DNA of 15,183 nucleotides from NCBI GenBank assembly GCA_002710495.1, contig PAKE01000036.1, positions 2,157-17,339 on the forward strand. Reading direction: 5' to 3'. Position 1 is the stretch's first letter. Each line of letters starts with the position of its first letter. The DNA comes from Flavobacteriales bacterium. GTDB lineage: Bacteria; Bacteroidota; Bacteroidia; Flavobacteriales; BACL11. The position numbers and the translations under genes were made by a program. Shown in pieces: positions 12,421 through 15,183 of this stretch. Below the pieces are notes generated by a model. That model had not been told where the DNA came from. It saw nothing but the letters and a program-made list of their open reading frames with translations, and searched no databases.

Positions 12421-13131
12421 CTATAAGAGTCGTTTATACATTTGTATTGCGTTTTCCAATCCTAAATAAAGGGCTTCACTAATAAGTGCATGACCAATAG
12501 AAACTTCCTCTAAATTTGGAATTTCTCTAGCAAAAAACTCCAAATTCTCTAAACTCAAATCGTGTCCTGCATTTATTCCTAATCCTAATTGGGTTGCCTT
12601 TTTTGCAACTTCTATATATGGAGCAATTGCCTTTTCTTTGTTAGAAAGATAATTTGTTGCATAATCTTCTGTGTAAAGTTCTACCCTGTCAGTATCGCAT
12701 AGATTAGCGCCTTCAATCATTTCTAGTTCCGGATCTACAAAAATGGAAGTTCTGATTCCTTTTTCTTTAAAGATAGATATTATTTCTTTCAAATAACTTT
12801 GAAACTTTATAGTATCCCAACCAGCACAAGAAGTAATAACATCTGGTCCGTCAGGAACTAATGTAACTTGCTCAGGATTTATTTCCAACACCATTTTAAT
12901 AAAATCTTCTGATGGATATCCCTCTATATTAAACTCAGTACTTATAATTGGTTTAATATCGTAAACATCCTTTCTTGTAATATGTCTTTCATCTGGCCTA
13001 GGGTGAATAGTAACTCCATCTGCTCCAAACTTTTGGCAATTAATAGCCGCTTCCACCACATTCGGACTTTCTCCTCCTCTAGCATTTCTGATAGTAGCTA
13101 TCTTATTTATATTTACACTTAATTTTGTCAT
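12421..13131 (-). CDS. pdxJ: Pyridoxine 5'-phosphate synthase
   Basis: The 236-residue TIM-barrel enzyme condenses 1-deoxyxylulose 5-phosphate with 3-amino-2-oxopropyl phosphate to give pyridoxine 5'-phosphate, the last ring-forming step of the DXP-dependent vitamin B6 pathway. Visible landmarks are LSVNINKIATIRNARGG (4-20) at the substrate phosphate site and HPRPDERHI (43-51) with catalytic His43. TEFNIEG (65-71) holds Glu70, which corresponds to E. coli Glu72. QVTLVPD (88-94), NAGHDL (187-192) with His190, and SIGHALISEAL (211-221) at the phosphate-binding end complete the set. Full length. It leads a two-gene operon with the esterase and shares a 41-bp divergent promoter region with the CBS gene. 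Confidence 0.95.
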   Translation of the reverse strand: MTKLSVNINKIATIRNARGGESPNVVEAAINCQKFGADGVTIHPRPDERHITRKDVYDIKPIISTEFNIEGYPSEDFIKMVLEINPEQVTLVPDGPDVITSCAGWDTIKFQSYLKEIISIFKEKGIRTSIFVDPELEMIEGANLCDTDRVELYTEDYATNYLSNKEKAIAPYIEVAKKATQLGLGINAGHDLSLENLEFFAREIPNLEEVSIGHALISEALYLGLENAIQMYKRLL

Positions 13132-13143
13132 CTATCTTACAAG

Positions 13144-13168
13144 CAAAAGTATAAAAATTGTAAGTTTG
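13144..13168. promoter_or_regulatory. Divergent -7 elements for pdxJ and the CBS gene
   Basis: CAAAAGTA (13144-13151) is TACTTTTG on the minus strand, 12 bp before the pdxJ ATG. TAAGTTTG (13161-13168) on the plus strand ends 4 bp before the CBS ATG, so that mRNA would be leaderless. Both match TAnnTTTG, and the two promoters share the whole 41-bp gap. Confidence 0.45.
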
Positions 13169-13172
13169 CCCT

Positions 13173-13835
13173 ATGAAAGCAGTAAAACTTATTTCTTCTT
13201 CAATTATTTCTCTACTTCCGGATGATGATGGGAACAGAGCTTTAGAGCTTATGAATCTCTATAGAGTCAACCATTTGGCGGTGGTAAAGAATGATTTTTA
13301 TCTAGGAGTAGTTTCCGATAAAGAGATAAATAATTGGAACTCATCGGATGAATATATTGAAGAGCATTTGCCAAATTTAGCCTCTCCTCATGTAATTTAC
13401 AACCAACATTTATTTGATATTATTGAGGTTTTAGAAAAAAACAACCTTTCTGTAGTTCCTGTTCTGGATGAAAACAAACAATACAAGGGAGTTATCACTA
13501 ACCGAAAATTACTATATACTATAGCAAACTCTGCTGCCATACAATCTGTAGGTGGAGTCATTGTTTTACAAATGAATCATAACGACTATTCTCTAACTGA
13601 AATATCAAATATTATTGAAAATAATGATGCTAAAATTTTGAGTACTTATGTTACTTCTACACCAGAAAGCACCAAAATGGAACTCACTATAAAAATAAAT
13701 AAAACCGAAATTACGCCTATAATTAAAGATTTAGAAAGATATGAATATAATATTGTTGCGTCTTACAAAGAAGATAATGAAGACGTTGATTTCTTGGAAA
13801 GATACGAGCAATTAATGAGATTCTTAAATCCGTAA
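13173..13835 (+). CDS. CBS-pair protein with C-terminal ACT-like domain
   Basis: The 220-residue cytoplasmic protein begins with two CBS motifs (about 7-60 and 71-125). The second shows VVPVLDENKQYKGVITNRKLL, the usual strand-turn-strand-helix. The C-terminal part (about 128-205) reads GGVIVLQMNHNDYSLTEIS and later LTIKINKTEITPIIKDLERY, the pattern of an ACT-like domain. CBS pairs bind adenosine nucleotides, and similar CBS-ACT proteins are called AcuB-like, though their partner is not established. The gene is divergent from pdxJ and 53 bp ahead of nadK. As I recall, this order is kept in flavobacteria, suggesting that it senses the nucleotide pool next to the NADP-making enzyme. That link is inference. 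Confidence 0.8.
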   Translation: MKAVKLISSSIISLLPDDDGNRALELMNLYRVNHLAVVKNDFYLGVVSDKEINNWNSSDEYIEEHLPNLASPHVIYNQHLFDIIEVLEKNNLSVVPVLDENKQYKGVITNRKLLYTIANSAAIQSVGGVIVLQMNHNDYSLTEISNIIENNDAKILSTYVTSTPESTKMELTIKINKTEITPIIKDLERYEYNIVASYKEDNEDVDFLERYEQLMRFLNP

Positions 13836-13855
13836 GACTCCCTCAGTTTTTTATA

Positions 13856-13863
13856 TATCTTTG
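13856..13863 (+). promoter_or_regulatory. -7 element for nadK
   Basis: TATCTTTG matches TAnnTTTG, 25 bp before the nadK ATG and 20 bp after the CBS gene stop. It allows nadK its own transcript in addition to read-through. Confidence 0.45.
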
Positions 13864-13888
13864 TAAAATAATTTAATCCCTGATTAAA

Positions 13889-14764
13889 ATGAAAATAGCA
13901 CTTTTCGGAAACGAATTTCCTTCCTCTTATATAAAGTACATCAATCATCTTATCACTAAATTAGAATCAGAAAATGTAGAGTTAATTATACATCATAAAT
14001 TTCATGATTTTCTGCAAGATTCTATTGATTTTTCTGAGGAAACAAAAACTTTTGAAAGAATTACATCTGACGAAAATATTGATTTTCTTTTTTCAATTGG
14101 TGGAGACGGAACTTTACTAAAAGCTGTTACATATGTTAGAGAAAGTAACATCCCTATTTTAGGAATTAATACAGGGAGATTAGGGTTTATATCTAGTATT
14201 TCTACCGATCAAATTGATGTTTCCGTTGATAATGTATTAAAAGGAGAATACAAAATAAGAAACAGAACGGTACTTCAATTAGAAACGGAAAACAATCTGT
14301 TTGGGACTACCAACTTTGCACTAAATGAAGTTGCTATCGTAAAAAAAGATACTTCTTCCATGATAAGGATTGATGCTTTTATTGATGATGAATTCCTTAA
14401 CTCTTATTGGGCAGATGGTTTGTTAATTTCTACTCCTACTGGTAGTACAGGATACTCACTAAGCTGCGGAGGTCCTATTATTCTACCAGGAACAGAAAAT
14501 ATAATTATAGCTCCTATTGCTCCACATAATTTAAATGTTCGTCCTATCATTATAAATGAGAAAAGCTCTATCCGCTTAAAAGTTGAAGATAGAGATCAAC
14601 TTGCACTAGTTTCTTTAGACTCTCGATCTAGAGCGTTTGATTCATCTATAGAGTTAACAATAAAGAAAGCAGACTTTGAAATAAATCTAATAGAACCTAA
14701 GGATAGCTCTTTTATTTCTACCATCAGAAATAAGTTAATGTGGGGTTCAGATAAAAGGAATTAG
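13889..14764 (+). CDS. nadK: NAD kinase
   Basis: The 291-residue enzyme phosphorylates NAD to NADP in the cytoplasm. It has the family's GGDGT motif (71-75) with the catalytic Asp in the SIGGDGTLLKA loop, NTGRLGF (94-100), the NE pair at 146-147 that contacts the nicotinamide ribose, and the long glycine-rich signature DGLLISTPTGSTGYSLSCGG (176-195). The C-terminal RPIIINEKSSIRLKV region continues the beta-sandwich. Length and start are normal for bacterial NadK; ATG start at 13889. Downstream lies an outer-membrane protein gene with its own promoter. Confidence 0.96.
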   Translation: MKIALFGNEFPSSYIKYINHLITKLESENVELIIHHKFHDFLQDSIDFSEETKTFERITSDENIDFLFSIGGDGTLLKAVTYVRESNIPILGINTGRLGFISSISTDQIDVSVDNVLKGEYKIRNRTVLQLETENNLFGTTNFALNEVAIVKKDTSSMIRIDAFIDDEFLNSYWADGLLISTPTGSTGYSLSCGGPIILPGTENIIIAPIAPHNLNVRPIIINEKSSIRLKVEDRDQLALVSLDSRSRAFDSSIELTIKKADFEINLIEPKDSSFISTIRNKLMWGSDKRN

Positions 14765-14794
14765 TTTTTGGAGTAAAAAAAACTTCATTTTAAG

Positions 14795-14802
14795 TATATT
14801 TG
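14795..14802 (+). promoter_or_regulatory. -7 element for the DUF6089-like gene
   Basis: TATATTTG matches TAnnTTTG exactly. A TTTTTG lies upstream at 14765-14770, at the stop of nadK, though the 24-bp spacing is longer than usual for a -33 box. The ATG follows after 20 bp. Confidence 0.5.
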
Positions 14803-14822
14803 CTGATAATATTTTTAAAATT

Positions 14823-15183
14823 ATGAAAAATACAAATACAAAGAATATTTTTACTAGATTTAATAAGATCCTTTTATCTATTATCTTTATCATATCATCT
14901 TCTATAAATATTTTTGCTCAGTATGAACCAAATAAGGAATTTGGTGTTTTAGGTGGAACAGGATACTATATAGGAGATATGAATAGCACTCATTTTAACA
15001 ACCTCCATGTGGCTGGTGGTCTTACCTATCGGGTAAATTTTGACAGAAGGTTTTCTTTTAAATCAGCTGCACTTTACACAAATATTTATGCAGATGATGC
15101 TAATAGTTCTGATCCAATAAAGAAAAATAGAAACTTACATTTTAAATCAGAAATTATTGAACTTTCTGGTCAATTAGAATTTA
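14823..15183 (+). CDS. DUF6089-like outer-membrane beta-barrel protein, N-terminal part
   Basis: The frame is open to the right edge, giving 120 residues of a longer protein. A signal peptide (about residues 1-33, hydrophobic core ILLSIIFIISSSINIF, cleavage at FAQ) is followed by FGVLGGTGYYIGDMN and a run of amphipathic strands such as LHVAGGLTYRVNFDRRFSFK. The EFGxxGGxxYYxGD opening is what I recall from the DUF6089 outer-membrane proteins that sit between nadK and the uppS-bamA genes in flavobacteria. The next genes would therefore be expected to be undecaprenyl diphosphate synthase and BamA, outside this window. The function is unknown; envelope assembly is a reasonable guess from the neighbourhood. 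Confidence 0.75.
   Translation, partial: MKNTNTKNIFTRFNKILLSIIFIISSSINIFAQYEPNKEFGVLGGTGYYIGDMNSTHFNNLHVAGGLTYRVNFDRRFSFKSAALYTNIYADDANSSDPIKKNRNLHFKSEIIELSGQLEF

Noticed and set aside
1..15183. tRNA, rRNA, CRISPR, insertion sequences, phage or defence genes
   Set aside because: No tandem spacer-repeat pattern, transposase motifs, terminal inverted repeats or tRNA-like cloverleaf was seen by reading both strands; nearly all bases are accounted for by the listed genes and relics.

Overview
The window looks like chromosomal DNA of a low-GC Bacteroidota, most likely a member of the Flavobacteriales. The evidence is the lineage-typical protein variants (Mrp without its CxxC, a PqqB-like lipoprotein, a DUF6089-type outer-membrane protein, a solitary LuxE-like protein) and repeated TAnnTTTG promoter elements close to gene starts, which are the Bacteroidota -7 box. 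Shine-Dalgarno sites are rarely obvious. There are no rRNA, tRNA, CRISPR or insertion-sequence features, and no obvious phage or defence island.

Layout. (1) 1-2645, minus strand: a partial pabB-like gene, a NifU-type Fe-S scaffold and the Mrp Fe-S carrier in one operon, preceded by trmB (tRNA m7G46 methyltransferase, TTG start). (2) 2688-3089, plus strand: a decayed glycosyltransferase gene with stops, two frameshifts and no 3' part. (3) 3160-7795: a phosphate module. A PhoR-like kinase and PhoB-like regulator (minus) diverge from a 27-residue membrane micro-ORF, a PiT-type phosphate transporter with a large hydrophilic insert, and an outer-membrane porin. The shared intergenic region carries two four-hexamer, 11-bp-phased direct-repeat arrays. 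Each lies exactly 20 bp upstream of a -7 element, one before the micro-ORF and one before the transporter. (4) 7877-11055: a YceI-like lipoprotein (minus) diverging from a three-gene operon (LuxE-like ANL protein, GNAT acetyltransferase, PqqB-like MBL lipoprotein) in which each pair overlaps by ATGA. (5) 11056-11649: a gene graveyard with an internally deleted DUF1569/DinB-like gene, an uncertain small ORF and a stray 3' tail of glmS. (6) 11650-15183: a YbfF-like esterase and pdxJ (minus) diverging from a CBS/ACT protein, NAD kinase and a partial DUF6089-like outer-membrane protein, a housekeeping neighbourhood I recall from other flavobacteria.

How the genes work together. The phosphate module is the most coherent system. 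I infer that PhoR/PhoB sense phosphate limitation and activate, through the repeat arrays, a porin for outer-membrane entry, a PiT carrier for inner-membrane uptake and a tiny membrane peptide that could tune one of them. Mrp and NifU serve Fe-S assembly, PdxJ makes vitamin B6, and NadK makes NADP. The most notable observations are the paired Pho-box-like promoters with the micro-ORF, the PiT insert, and three gene relics.
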